A stretch of 53,427 bases of DNA from UBA5734 sp964528645 (lineage in GTDB: Bacteria > Bacillota > Clostridia > Saccharofermentanales > UBA5734). The stretch covers positions 1 to 53,427 of the forward strand of contig CAZGSR010000018.1 in assembly GCA_964528645.1 (NCBI GenBank), in the 5' to 3' direction. Each line of letters begins with the position of its first letter. Positions within the stretch are counted from its first letter, which is position 1. The translations under genes were made by a program, and so were the position numbers. The notes below the pieces were generated by a model, which ran no database searches, had not been told where the DNA came from, and saw only the letters and a list, made by a program, of their open reading frames with translations. This document shows positions 7,628 through 16,084 of the stretch, one piece after another.

Positions 7628-9192
7628 TCATGGCTTCGGCCGCGAGGGTGACAGCAAACGCAGACCGGGTGGAGACCATTCCGGACCATCGCAGAATCGC
7701 CCCGGACGCCGCGATGCCGGACCGGGCTTCCATCAGGAAGATCGCGGCCCACGTCAGCCGCGCAAACCTTTTGCCGGCGGCGACCGTCCCANNNNNNNNN
7801 NNNNNNNNNNNNNNNNNNNNNNNNNNNNNNNNNNNNNNNNNNNNNNNNNNNNNNNNNNNNNNNNNNNNNNNNNNNNNNNNNNNNNNNNNNNGCTATGGCG
7901 ACCGCGCCCCCCGCGGCGATCGACCCAGCTACGGAGACCGCCCCCCTCGTGGCGATCGACCCAGCTACGGAGACCGTGCCCCACGTGGCGACCGTCCCAG
8001 CTACGGAGACCGCCCCCCTCGTGGTGACCGTCCGAGCTATGGCGACCGCGCCCCCCGCGGCGATCGACCCAGCTACGGAGACCGCCCCCCACGCGGCGAT
8101 CGTCCCAGCTATGGCGACCGCCCCCCTCGTGGTGACCGTCCCAGCTACGGCGACCGCGCCCCTCGTGGTGACCGTCCGAGCTATGGCGACCGTGCCCCAC
8201 GTGGTGACCGCCCCAGCTATGGCGACCGTGCCCCACGTGGTGACCGCCCCAGCTACGGCGATCGGCCCTTCCGCAAAGAGCGCCGCGAAGAAACTGATTT
8301 CGAGACTACGCCAACCAGTGCCTTCCGTTCTCCGCCGCCGACCCCGACCTTTGTCCGCAAGGTCGCCAAAGACCTGCCTGTTGAGTCTGCAGTCAGCATA
8401 GATACTCCGGAAGAAGAAAATCTTGAACCTGAAGCCGGTTCACCGGATCGCCTCGAAGGTCGCAATCCCATCCAGGAAGCCCTCAAGGCTGGCCGTACGT
8501 TCAACAAGCTCTGGGTTGCGAAAAGAGATGGCAAGCCAGACCTGATCCTGGCCCGAATCGTGGCTCAGGCCAGGGAAGCGGGTGCCGTGATCATGGAAGT
8601 TGAGCGCAAAACCCTCGACCAGATGTCCGAAACGAAAGCGCATCAGGGTGTGATTGCCCAAGTGGCAGCCCATGAGTATGTCGAATTGGATGATTTGCTG
8701 GCTTCGATCAAGGAAAAAGGGGAAACACCTTTCCTGGTGATGTTGGATGAACTGCAAGATGGGTACAATCTCGGTTCTGTCCTGAGAATTGCCGATGCTG
8801 CAGGCGTTCACGGTGTCATTATCCCCGAACGACGTTCCGTGGGTCTGGACAGCACGGTGGCCAAGGCCTCGGCTGGAGCGATCGAGCACGTCCCGGTTTG
8901 CCGGGTCGGCAATCTGACTCAGACGGTCCTCAAACTCAAAGAGCAGGGTTTCTGGGTGGCTGGAGCCGACAGCGAAGGGACCCAGGATTACCACAAAATC
9001 GACTGGACTGGCTCCATGCTCGTGATGATCGGCAGTGAAGGCGAGGGGATTGGCAAACAACTCCTGAAGCACTGCGACTTCCTTGTCTCTATCCCGATGA
9101 AGGGGCAGGTCAATTCGCTGAATGCCGCTGTTGCGGCCGGTATCATTGTTTTCGAGGCTGCTGCCCAGCGCTATACAGCAGAAAACAAATAA
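7605..9192 (+). CDS. rlmB: RlmB-type 23S rRNA 2'-O-methyltransferase with long arginine-rich repeat tail (crosses assembly gap)
   Basis: This is a SpoU/TrmH-family methyltransferase that uses SAM to 2'-O-methylate rRNA; the B. subtilis counterpart modifies 23S G2251. The C-terminal half has the substrate-binding domain (EGRNPIQEALKAGR, about 8455-8700) and the knotted SPOUT domain. Its motifs are DGYNLGSVLRIADAAG, IGSEGEGIG and MKGQVNSLNAAVA. ATG 7605, with GGAGGAAAA upstream, starts a basic Gly/Arg/Pro-rich segment that runs into 100 N. After the gap the reading frame shifts by one, and at least ten copies of a 12-residue SYGDR(A/P)PRGDRP repeat follow, then an acidic linker. The frame break is best explained by the arbitrary gap size. 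The methyltransferase call is firm; the exact N-terminal structure is not. Confidence 0.9.
7792..7891. other. Assembly gap of exactly 100 N inside rlmB
   Basis: One hundred N lie between GGDRP-encoding sequence on the left and the SYGDR repeat on the right. A run of exactly 100 is the usual placeholder for a gap of unknown size. The true length must be a multiple of 3 to join the flanking frames, and probably a multiple of 36 given the repeat period. Confidence 0.97.
7891..8250 (+). repeat. 36-bp tandem repeat in rlmB, about 10 visible copies
   Basis: Ten units of 36 bp, each encoding SYGDR(A/P)PRGDRP, run head to tail, and a partial eleventh unit (SYGDRPFRK) starts at 8251. Synonymous differences (CGC/CGT, TAC/TAT, GAC/GAT) and the A/P change vary between copies, so the array is diverging as well as amplified. 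The repeat is free of stop codons in other frames too, which creates long spurious open frames on both strands. Confidence 0.95.
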
Positions 9193-9196
9193 AGCC

Positions 9197-9850
9197 ATGG
9201 CAGATGGATCTCCAGACGATTTTGAGAGAATGGATGACCAGACCCTGGTTGTCATGGCTCGGGCGGGTGATAATCAGCCCATGGAGATCCTGCTCAACCG
9301 CTACAAGATGCTGGTGCGGCAAAAGGCTTCTGCCCTGTACATCCTGGGCGCTGACAGTGACGATGTGATCCAGGAGGGGATGATAGGATTGTTCAAGGCA
9401 ATCCGGGATTTCAAACCTGGCCAGGGCGCCTCGTTTGCCACTTTTGCCAATCGATGTGTTTCTGCCCAGATCACGGATGCAGTCCGACAGGCCTCGCGCC
9501 AGAAGCATCGGCCGCTCAATGAATCGATCTCCCTGCAGAACTTGCTCTATTCTGACGATTCTGATCGCCAGGTACTGGAACACGATATCCCGTCACCCAA
9601 GGATGATCCAGAACAGCACTTGCTGTCACAGGAAGAAAGTGACCAACTGCTTGACTACCTCAATGTGCAACTGACCGAGCTCGAACGCCAAGTCATCCGG
9701 CTGTTCATGCTCGGTCACAGCTACCGTTCCATCGCCAGTGAACTGCATTGCTCACCCAAGCGGGTGGACAATGCACTGACGCGCATCCGCCGCAAATTGA
9801 GCCAGTTTTATGCTGGTAAAACCAGGAGGGAGGCAGATAAGGCTCCATGA
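9197..9850 (+). CDS. sigH: RNA polymerase sigma factor, SigH (Spo0H) family
   Basis: SigH directs RNA polymerase to transition-phase and, in spore formers, early sporulation promoters. The 217 residues contain region 2 (ILGADSDDVIQEGMIGLFKAIRDFKPGQG) and ATRQKH-like ASRQKHRPLN. Region 4 is a C-terminal helix-turn-helix (GHSYRSIASELHCSPKRVDNALTRIRRKL). ATG 9197 lies 5 nt after the rlmB stop and has a poor ribosome site, suggesting coupling. In B. subtilis rae1 (yacP) lies between rlmB and sigH; it is absent here. The next gene overlaps by 4 nt. Sporulation itself cannot be judged from this window. Confidence 0.93.
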   Translation: MADGSPDDFERMDDQTLVVMARAGDNQPMEILLNRYKMLVRQKASALYILGADSDDVIQEGMIGLFKAIRDFKPGQGASFATFANRCVSAQITDAVRQASRQKHRPLNESISLQNLLYSDDSDRQVLEHDIPSPKDDPEQHLLSQEESDQLLDYLNVQLTELERQVIRLFMLGHSYRSIASELHCSPKRVDNALTRIRRKLSQFYAGKTRREADKAP

Positions 9851-11139
9851 AAGTCCGAGCCATGGTCCAACTGACCCTGTTTCTTCTGGTTGCCCTGCTG
9901 TTAATGACTGCCTGCACCCTGCCAGCCTTGCCCCAGTCAACCTCTGGACCTGTGGTGACAGAATCAGGCAAATATCTGAGTTCATCAGCCCTGGCCCAGC
10001 AATTGGCACTGGCTATAGGTGGTAACCTCGACATCCAGACTGCGTTCCTGGCCATCCCGGAACGCCAGCGTGAGTCAGTCACTGCTGACCAGTTTCAACG
10101 CTATGTACTCCTGCTCCGCAAGGGCGTGTCAGGTAGGATTGCGTCCCTGGTTGCCATGAACGACAACCAGATAGAAACCGTCCGCCAGCAAGTGCTGGAT
10201 CGTCTCCCCGGGCAACAGGAGCTGGTCGCAAGAACCATCGGATTCTGGCTCAATATCCGGGACAGTGGCATCATCGGTGACCGGATCGAACTCTACTGCC
10301 AGGTTGACGAGGAAGGTATCGCTTATCTTGATGGGATCTGGATCACCCAGATCCTCCGGCTCGATGATTTCACAAATCTTTATTTTGATGCCATTGACCG
10401 CCAGGATATGGATTCCCTGAGTGAACTGCTCCGGCACTCCATCCCGGATGACCTTGCTCGCCAGGCTATTGCTCGCCAGCTGGTCTGGTTTTACCGCAAC
10501 CAGGTCGAAACAGACACGTCTGGATTCAGGTTACAAACCATTCGCATCGATGGGCTTTCCTTTGACGAGAAATTGCTCTCCAGCATTGGTTCAAACAATA
10601 CCCTGACTCGGACCATCGAACTGATTCCCAGGGCGGATGGTACTTTCCTGGTTGACGATCTGTTGCCGAGTGTACTCAATGTGACGGATACGGACATCCT
10701 CTTTGAAGAGAACCCAATCCTGCGGATCGGTGGTGACACCAACTCTGCCCTGGTCACCCTGTACAGCGTTCCTTTCGAAGCCATCACTGGAAAATCCGTC
10801 CTGCATGACGACTCAACTTGCACCTTGCTCGAAAATGGCAAATCCCTGATCCGCCTCCGTTACGAGGGTCTGGAAATCACCGTTGAAGGGGATTGTTACA
10901 ACAACCATTCGCGCTGGCGCGGACGCGTCCTCTCTGCCAGACTGACATCAGACAAGTTTTACCTGGGCACTGGCTTAAGAGTTGGCATGCCAGCCTCATC
11001 GCTCTACGACCAGTATCCATTCATCAGTGTCGGAGACAAAGTCGCCATCGGCGAGATGGAAAGTGGAGAGGTTGCCCTGTCAGCTGAGATCGAAAATGGC
11101 TTCGTGACATCCCTGCGCCTTATGATGCAGGATGCCTGA
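9847..11139 (+). CDS. Predicted lipoprotein of unknown function
   Basis: I do not recognise this 430-residue protein. It starts with a lipoprotein signal: MKVRAMVQ, a hydrophobic core, then a lipobox ending MTAC at about residue 24. The rest is soluble, with mixed alpha/beta character and no transmembrane segment or obvious catalytic motif. Its start overlaps the sigH stop (ATGA), so it is probably co-translated with sigH. An envelope protein tied to a stationary-phase sigma factor would make sense, but this is inference only. Confidence 0.75.
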   Translation: MKVRAMVQLTLFLLVALLLMTACTLPALPQSTSGPVVTESGKYLSSSALAQQLALAIGGNLDIQTAFLAIPERQRESVTADQFQRYVLLLRKGVSGRIASLVAMNDNQIETVRQQVLDRLPGQQELVARTIGFWLNIRDSGIIGDRIELYCQVDEEGIAYLDGIWITQILRLDDFTNLYFDAIDRQDMDSLSELLRHSIPDDLARQAIARQLVWFYRNQVETDTSGFRLQTIRIDGLSFDEKLLSSIGSNNTLTRTIELIPRADGTFLVDDLLPSVLNVTDTDILFEENPILRIGGDTNSALVTLYSVPFEAITGKSVLHDDSTCTLLENGKSLIRLRYEGLEITVEGDCYNNHSRWRGRVLSARLTSDKFYLGTGLRVGMPASSLYDQYPFISVGDKVAIGEMESGEVALSAEIENGFVTSLRLMMQDA

Positions 11140-11179
11140 AAATGTATCACTGATCAACAACACCCCGAAAAATTGGCCC

Positions 11180-11208
11180 TTGACAAAATAACCGGCTGCA
11201 TCTATCAT
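11180..11208 (+). promoter_or_regulatory. Promoter of the tRNA-Arg gene
   Basis: A perfect TTGACA (11180-11185) and TATCAT (11203-11208) are spaced by 17 bp. The start point would be near 11215, 20 nt before the tRNA. Confidence 0.75.
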
Positions 11209-11234
11209 TAACTCTGCTGCAACAACAGCAACAC

Positions 11235-11311
<77 letters not shown>

Positions 11312-11319
11312 CAAGAAGG

Positions 11320-11357
11320 TCCCTGAAACTGAAAGGTTTCGGGGATTTTTCTTTTTT
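11320..11357 (+). terminator. Intrinsic terminator after tRNA-Arg
   Basis: TCCCTGAAAC (11320-11329) pairs with GTTTCGGGGA (11336-11345), with one G-T pair, followed by TTTTTCTTTTTT. Confidence 0.92.
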
Positions 11358-11491
11358 GCCTTGGAGGCTGGCTTTGACCTGGTTCTCGGCTGACGATGCG
11401 ACCTTCACTGCGTCATCGTCCTTCTCGAGTGCTACAATAAAATCAGGGACTCCGCGTGCGCCTGACTGCCTGCGGATGATAGGTTAGAAAC

Positions 11492-12961
11492 ATGGCCTGG
11501 AAATGGATTTGCCGGTTTGTACTTGTATCAATTGCAACCGCACTGGTAACCAGCTGCAGTGGATTTCCCCCTGCTTCGAGCCTTCCAGTTGATACATTGC
11601 CTGAACCAGCCCCGGATCCTTCTTTTGCCACCACAGAACAACTCCAGACGGAACCGAGTGAAACAACCTCCTTTTCCAGCTTGTCATCCAGCACGGTTGA
11701 GACATCGGTGCCAGCAACGCAGCCAACCGAGGAAGAGCAACCATTGCTGGAAGTCGATACCGGCCTGCCGGTCTTGTATGTGAATGTCGACCTGGCTGCT
11801 GTCTATGCGGACAAAGATGAATATCAAAAGGGTACCCTGTACCTGTGGCAAGACACGGATGACTCGGACCATCTTTCCATGGGGCCTTTTGACATTGAAA
11901 TCAAAGGCCGTGGCAATTCCAGCTGGCAGGACGCCAAGCGCTCCTTCCATTTACAGCTGGATTCGAAAATGAACCTGCTGGGACTGGGGGAAAACAAGCA
12001 TTGGTTGCTTCTGGGCCAGTCTAGCGACCTGACCCTGATGAAAAATAAGCTTTTTTATGATTTGTCGGGGGACATGGGCCTTGCATACATGCAGAGCAAC
12101 TGGGTCGATCTGGTGATCAACAACCGGCATGCCGGAAACTACCTGCTGTGCGAAAAAATCAACCATTCGGATAATCTGGCATTGCCTGATGGCTTGATTT
12201 ATGAACTGGATACTAATTTTGACGAAGACTACCGGTTCAAAACGACCAGTGGCCAGCCGATCATGCTGCACACACACAAATATCTGGACGCTCTGGACGA
12301 AGTCACTCTCGAGGCGCTCCAGGCGCGACTCCAGGTTTTTGAAAACGCGGTGAGTGCTGCGGATTTCAGCACTGTATTCGAGGGTAAACGCACGCGCTAC
12401 AGCGAATTGATCGACATGGAGAGCCTGGTGAAGTACTGGCTGATCCAGGAGCTGGCGTTCAATCCCTCGATCTTCAAGAACAGCACCTTCTTTTTCCAGG
12501 AATCTCTGGACAGTGTCTATCAGATGGGGCCAGTCTGGGACATGGACCAGAGCACCGGTGATCTGGAACAACAATATCCCGGGTACGATCGCTGGGCTTC
12601 GATCCTCTGGGGGGACCTGTCCCGCATGGACAGCCAGACACGGGCCTGGCACAAATATTTCATCCATGATCCGGCTTTCCTGGCAGCCGCCCAACAGTCG
12701 TACTGGGAAAACCATGAGCGGTTCATCGAACTGGTTGCCGAAAACGGGACGATTTTCCAGATGCGCGAGCAGCTTTTGCCCTCGGCAATTCTCAATTACC
12801 AGATCTGGCAGGAGGAAAGCAATGCAGAAGAAGCCAAGGAAGACTACAAAAATCTGGTCAGGAAGCTCAAAAGCTGGGTGACCAACCGCATCGGCTGGCT
12901 CGACCGCCAGTTTGCATCCGTACAGACTCTGGAAAAATCACTGGAAAACGGCGGATTTTAG
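11492..12961 (+). CDS. CotH-family (protein kinase-like) lipoprotein
   Basis: CotH proteins are atypical kinases first known from spore coat phosphorylation, but the family also occurs as secreted proteins in many bacteria. The 489 residues begin with a lipoprotein signal (lipobox VTSC at about residue 22). A Ser/Thr/Pro/Glu-rich linker runs to about residue 90. The CotH domain then shows FDIEIKGRGNSSW, KHWLLLGQSSDLTLMKNKL and GPVWDMDQSTGD, typical of the family. Export makes a surface role more likely than a coat role. It stands alone after the tRNA terminator and converges on the zinc-ribbon genes. Confidence 0.83.
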   Translation: MAWKWICRFVLVSIATALVTSCSGFPPASSLPVDTLPEPAPDPSFATTEQLQTEPSETTSFSSLSSSTVETSVPATQPTEEEQPLLEVDTGLPVLYVNVDLAAVYADKDEYQKGTLYLWQDTDDSDHLSMGPFDIEIKGRGNSSWQDAKRSFHLQLDSKMNLLGLGENKHWLLLGQSSDLTLMKNKLFYDLSGDMGLAYMQSNWVDLVINNRHAGNYLLCEKINHSDNLALPDGLIYELDTNFDEDYRFKTTSGQPIMLHTHKYLDALDEVTLEALQARLQVFENAVSAADFSTVFEGKRTRYSELIDMESLVKYWLIQELAFNPSIFKNSTFFFQESLDSVYQMGPVWDMDQSTGDLEQQYPGYDRWASILWGDLSRMDSQTRAWHKYFIHDPAFLAAAQQSYWENHERFIELVAENGTIFQMREQLLPSAILNYQIWQEESNAEEAKEDYKNLVRKLKSWVTNRIGWLDRQFASVQTLEKSLENGGF

Positions 12962-12992
12962 TAAGCCAGCAGGGTAGGAGAGGGCTCGTTGC

Positions 12993-13727
12993 CTAACCTT
13001 TCAGCAGCGGGCATTTACAGCGTTTGCATGATTGGAGGTGGATATCGTTCATGGACAGGCAGGCTGCACACAGGATCTGGCTGTCCCGGGATTTGTCGTA
13101 TTTTTCGTAATACTCAAAGCCCTTGTGGTGGCGGACATGGTCACCGACATTGTAATAGCTGTAGGGGCCAGTGATCCCGCGCCATTTGTGCTTCTTGACA
13201 CCACCGGAGGCCTTGCGCACCTTGATGACATAGACCGGTGTGGTGCTGGTGTGGTTCGAGTCGTTCCGGTCGATCTCCCGGTAGCTGTCCTTGTATTCGA
13301 CGACACCATCCCAAGTGTGGTCCAGACCACGCTTGATGGTCTGGAGCAACGCGATGACAACAAACATACCGCCGATGCCCATGCCATAATACAGAGACTG
13401 GGGCCAGTCCAGCTCGCCACTCTGCTTGCCGTATATAGGGAAGGCAACGATGGCGATGACTGCCAGGATGGAGGCGAACAAGAACGACCAGGTAACTGAT
13501 TTGCGCTTATAGGCAGCAAAGGCAGGGTCATTGATTTTGGACGAAAAACCGATCAGATTCTCGGCAGTAAATGAAGCCGGCTGGGCTGGCCGGTGTCGGG
13601 ACTGGCTTCTGGCTACCGGCTGGGCGGTAGCCTGGATTTGATCTGCCGCCTGCCCCTGGGCCGTGCCACACTCTAGGCAAAATCGAGCACTGTCTGCCAG
13701 TTTCGTCCCACAATTCTCACAGAACAT
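12993..13727 (-). CDS. Zinc-ribbon membrane protein
   Basis: The function is unknown. The 244 residues open with a double CxxC zinc ribbon (MFCENCGTKLADSARFCLECG). A low-complexity linker follows. Two adjacent hydrophobic segments at about residues 80-125 look like transmembrane helices. A charged cytoplasmic domain comes next, then a second cysteine cluster near the C-terminus (CAAC and CKRCKCP). A zinc finger at each end of a two-helix membrane protein is unusual. AGGAGG lies 11 nt upstream of the start. It follows the related zinc-ribbon gene on the same strand by 24 nt, so the two form an operon. Confidence 0.75.
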   Translation of the reverse strand: MFCENCGTKLADSARFCLECGTAQGQAADQIQATAQPVARSQSRHRPAQPASFTAENLIGFSSKINDPAFAAYKRKSVTWSFLFASILAVIAIVAFPIYGKQSGELDWPQSLYYGMGIGGMFVVIALLQTIKRGLDHTWDGVVEYKDSYREIDRNDSNHTSTTPVYVIKVRKASGGVKKHKWRGITGPYSYYNVGDHVRHHKGFEYYEKYDKSRDSQILCAACLSMNDIHLQSCKRCKCPLLKG

Positions 13728-13751
13728 ATCAGAAACGACCTCCTGGATGGA

Positions 13752-14513
13752 TTAACGGGATCGGGATTTGGATTTGCTTTGGGCAGCTGCGACCTGTGTT
13801 TCGATAAAACTAAGAACGAAATCAAAATCAGCTGTTTCAGCGTAAACCTGATTATGCACCAGATCGGTTGTATTGACTTTGATCACCTGGTGCCTGCGGT
13901 CTGGTTTGATCGACCTGACTTGCTTGAATTTCGAGTAAGTGGATTGTTTGCTGCCAACAAGCAGCCCTTGGCCTGCGGCACCCACATTTCCGGCTGCAGC
14001 ACCCGCCAGAAGCAGCAGATTGCCCAGGATCTGGGCTTTCTTGAATTGGCGTGGCATCTGGGTGTGCTTGACACCCTTCTCATCCATTTCGAACAGCACG
14101 CAATACTTGCCGCCCATCATCACGGCATAGAGGTAGTAGGCGATCGTCGACAAGACGAACATGCCGCCGATGAGTCCGAGGAAAACGGGTGTCAGACCGG
14201 CAAGAGCCTCGCCGATGCCGTCGCCACTCTCAAGCAGAACCAGGAAAAGATACAGGCCGAGGAAAATAAAGAAGAATATCTTCCAGACCAGGACGAGGAT
14301 CGTCGGATTCCGGTACAGGCTGAATTCATAGACCCAGCGCAGGATGCCATCCTTGCCGCGGGTAATGTTGTGGGAGGGTTGATCGGCCTTGACCTGGTCC
14401 AACTCGAGTTCAGCGGGAAAAACAGTGTCTGGCGTCTGATTGGTGCCACATGCCGCGCAAAAGCGGGCAGATGGCTCAATGGCACCCCCACATTCCTGGC
14501 AAAACTTGGGCAT
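13752..14513 (-). CDS. Zinc-ribbon membrane protein
   Basis: The function is unknown. The 253-residue protein starts MPKFCQECGGAIEPSARFCAACG, a double CxxC zinc ribbon like that of its downstream neighbour. Two strong hydrophobic stretches follow at about residues 75-150, with further short hydrophobic runs and a lysine/serine-rich tail. The start is the ATG at 14513 because AGGAGG lies 8 nt before it; upstream in-frame starts exist but are badly spaced. It is transcribed away from livJ. Two paralog-like zinc-ribbon membrane genes in tandem suggest a paired or complexed envelope function. Confidence 0.75.
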   Translation of the reverse strand: MPKFCQECGGAIEPSARFCAACGTNQTPDTVFPAELELDQVKADQPSHNITRGKDGILRWVYEFSLYRNPTILVLVWKIFFFIFLGLYLFLVLLESGDGIGEALAGLTPVFLGLIGGMFVLSTIAYYLYAVMMGGKYCVLFEMDEKGVKHTQMPRQFKKAQILGNLLLLAGAAAGNVGAAGQGLLVGSKQSTYSKFKQVRSIKPDRRHQVIKVNTTDLVHNQVYAETADFDFVLSFIETQVAAAQSKSKSRSR

Positions 14514-14595
14514 GGCCATCACCTCCTGTGTTTTTTTAATCATAATATAATCGGGACTGGAAAAAAAAGACAGGCTTGAACAGGTTTTGCGTGAC

Positions 14596-14623
14596 TTTCG
14601 GGATCCGTCTTTTCATCCCGAAA
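14596..14623. promoter_or_regulatory. 9-bp perfect inverted repeat between divergent operons
   Basis: TTTCGGGAT (14596-14604) and ATCCCGAAA (14615-14623) flank a 10-bp spacer. It lies between the zinc-ribbon operon and livJ. There is no T-run on either side, so an operator or RNA hairpin is more likely than a terminator. Confidence 0.45.
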
Positions 14624-14678
14624 AGCCTGGTCGCAAAATACCAGGGCGCATTCTTGCAAAAATCCATTTCGAACAAGA

Positions 14679-14706
14679 TTGATATGCGCTCCAGATTATG
14701 TAAAAT
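14679..14706 (+). promoter_or_regulatory. Candidate promoter of the liv operon
   Basis: TTGATA (14679-14684) and TAAAAT (14701-14706) are spaced by 16 bp, placing the start point about 60 nt before livJ. Confidence 0.5.
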
Positions 14707-14773
14707 AAACAGTGTCTATCAAATATGCCGGGCGGCTTTCACCAGCACCCGGAACGAAGAAAGGAAAGCTCCC

Positions 14774-15961
14774 ATGAAGAAATCACTTGCTCTTCTGCTT
14801 GTCCTGACCCTGATGCTCGCTGTGGTCGCTGGCTGTGCCTCTACTGGCAAAGCAGGCGCTTCCGATGAAAAGGTCATCAAAATCGGCGTTTTTGAACCGG
14901 TTACCGGCGAAAACGGCGGCGGTGGCTTCCAGGAAGTCCTCGGCATGCGCTATGCCAACACCAAAGTCCCGACCGTTGACCTCGGTGGTGTGTCCTACAA
15001 GATCGAATTGGTCGAAGTCGACAACAAGTCCGACAAGACCGAGGCTGTCACTGCGGCCCAGAGCCTGATGTCCAGCAAAGTGGCGGTCGTCCTCGGTTCC
15101 TACGGTTCCGGCGTCTCCATTGCTGCCGGCGAAATTTTCAAGGAAAACAAAGTCCCGGCCATCGGCGCTTCCTGCACCAATCCGCAGGTTACCCTCGGCA
15201 ATGACTACTACTTCCGCGTCTGCTTCCTCGATCCTTTCCAGGGCACCGTCATGGCCAATTTTGCCCTCGAGTCCGGGGCCAAGAATGCTGCCGTCATTAC
15301 CCAGCTGGGCGACGACTACAGCTCTGGCCTGGGCAACTTCTTCCTGAAAGCCTATGAAGAAAAAGGCGGCACCATTGTCGCCCAGGAACAGTTCCAGACC
15401 AACCAGACCGACTTCAAGGCCATTCTGACCAATGTCAAGGCCGCCAATCCCGACTTCATTTTCGCTCCGTCCTCCATCGCCACGGCTCCGCTGCTGATCA
15501 AACAGGCCCGTGAGCTCGGCATCACCGCCACCATCGCTGCCGGCGATACCTGGGAAAACACCAGCATCATCGACAATGCCGGTGCCGATGCCGAAGGCAT
15601 TGTCCTCTCGACCTTCTTTGATGAAAACGACACGGCCAATCCGATTGCTGCTGATTTCGTCAAAGGTTTCAAAGAATACCTCAAAGCCAACCCGGACAGC
15701 CTGTCCAAGAATGGCGGCGAAGGTGTCGCAGCTGTTTCGGCCCTCGGCTATGATGCCTACATGTCCGCCGTCGAGGCGATCAAGGCCGCTGGCAAAGCTG
15801 ACCCCGAAGCCATCCGCGAAGCTCTGACCAAGGTTACCTACAATGGTGTCACTGGCTCAGTCTCCTTTGATGAAAACGGCGATGCCAAGAAAGACATGGC
15901 CTACATCAAAACGGTCAAGGGCGGCAAATTCGAATTCCTTAAGACTGTCAAAGTCGGCTGA
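14774..15961 (+). CDS. livJ: Branched-chain/polar amino acid ABC transporter, substrate-binding lipoprotein
   Basis: This is a periplasmic-binding-fold lipoprotein of the hydrophobic amino acid uptake (HAAT) family. The 395 residues start MKKSLALLLVLTLML with a lipobox VVAGC at about residue 22. The mature part begins with KIGVFEPVTGENGG, typical of LivJ and UrtA-like receptors, then AVVLGSYGSGVS in the ligand pocket. ATG 14774 has AGGAAAG upstream; a longer frame to 14576 has no ribosome site. It is followed by a strong hairpin, then livHMGF, so it is probably expressed above the membrane genes. The ligand is unknown; the adjacent asparaginase hints at amides. Confidence 0.93.
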   Translation: MKKSLALLLVLTLMLAVVAGCASTGKAGASDEKVIKIGVFEPVTGENGGGGFQEVLGMRYANTKVPTVDLGGVSYKIELVEVDNKSDKTEAVTAAQSLMSSKVAVVLGSYGSGVSIAAGEIFKENKVPAIGASCTNPQVTLGNDYYFRVCFLDPFQGTVMANFALESGAKNAAVITQLGDDYSSGLGNFFLKAYEEKGGTIVAQEQFQTNQTDFKAILTNVKAANPDFIFAPSSIATAPLLIKQARELGITATIAAGDTWENTSIIDNAGADAEGIVLSTFFDENDTANPIAADFVKGFKEYLKANPDSLSKNGGEGVAAVSALGYDAYMSAVEAIKAAGKADPEAIREALTKVTYNGVTGSVSFDENGDAKKDMAYIKTVKGGKFEFLKTVKVG

Positions 15962-15978
15962 TTTTCCCGCTTGCCCGG

Positions 15979-16012
15979 CGAGCGGCAGGCACAGTGACGT
16001 GCCTGCCGCTCG
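15979..16012 (+). promoter_or_regulatory. Strong hairpin between livJ and livH
   Basis: CGAGCGGCAGGCAC (15979-15992) pairs perfectly with GTGCCTGCCGCTCG (15999-16012) around a 6-nt loop. There is no long T-run after it. Such hairpins between a binding-protein gene and its permease genes commonly act as an RNA-stabilising end or partial terminator, giving more of the binding protein. Confidence 0.7.
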
Positions 16013-16084
16013 TCTTCATGTTCCAGGATTGTTAAACCGTTCAATCATCTCGCCCTCTCAACCATCGGAAACCGAGGTAGACTC

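Noticed and set aside
7754..8236. Long minus-strand frame and a second plus-strand frame across the rlmB repeat
   Set aside because: They are open only because the 36-bp repeat has no stop codon in these frames; the protein sequences are pure low-complexity repeats with no start signals.
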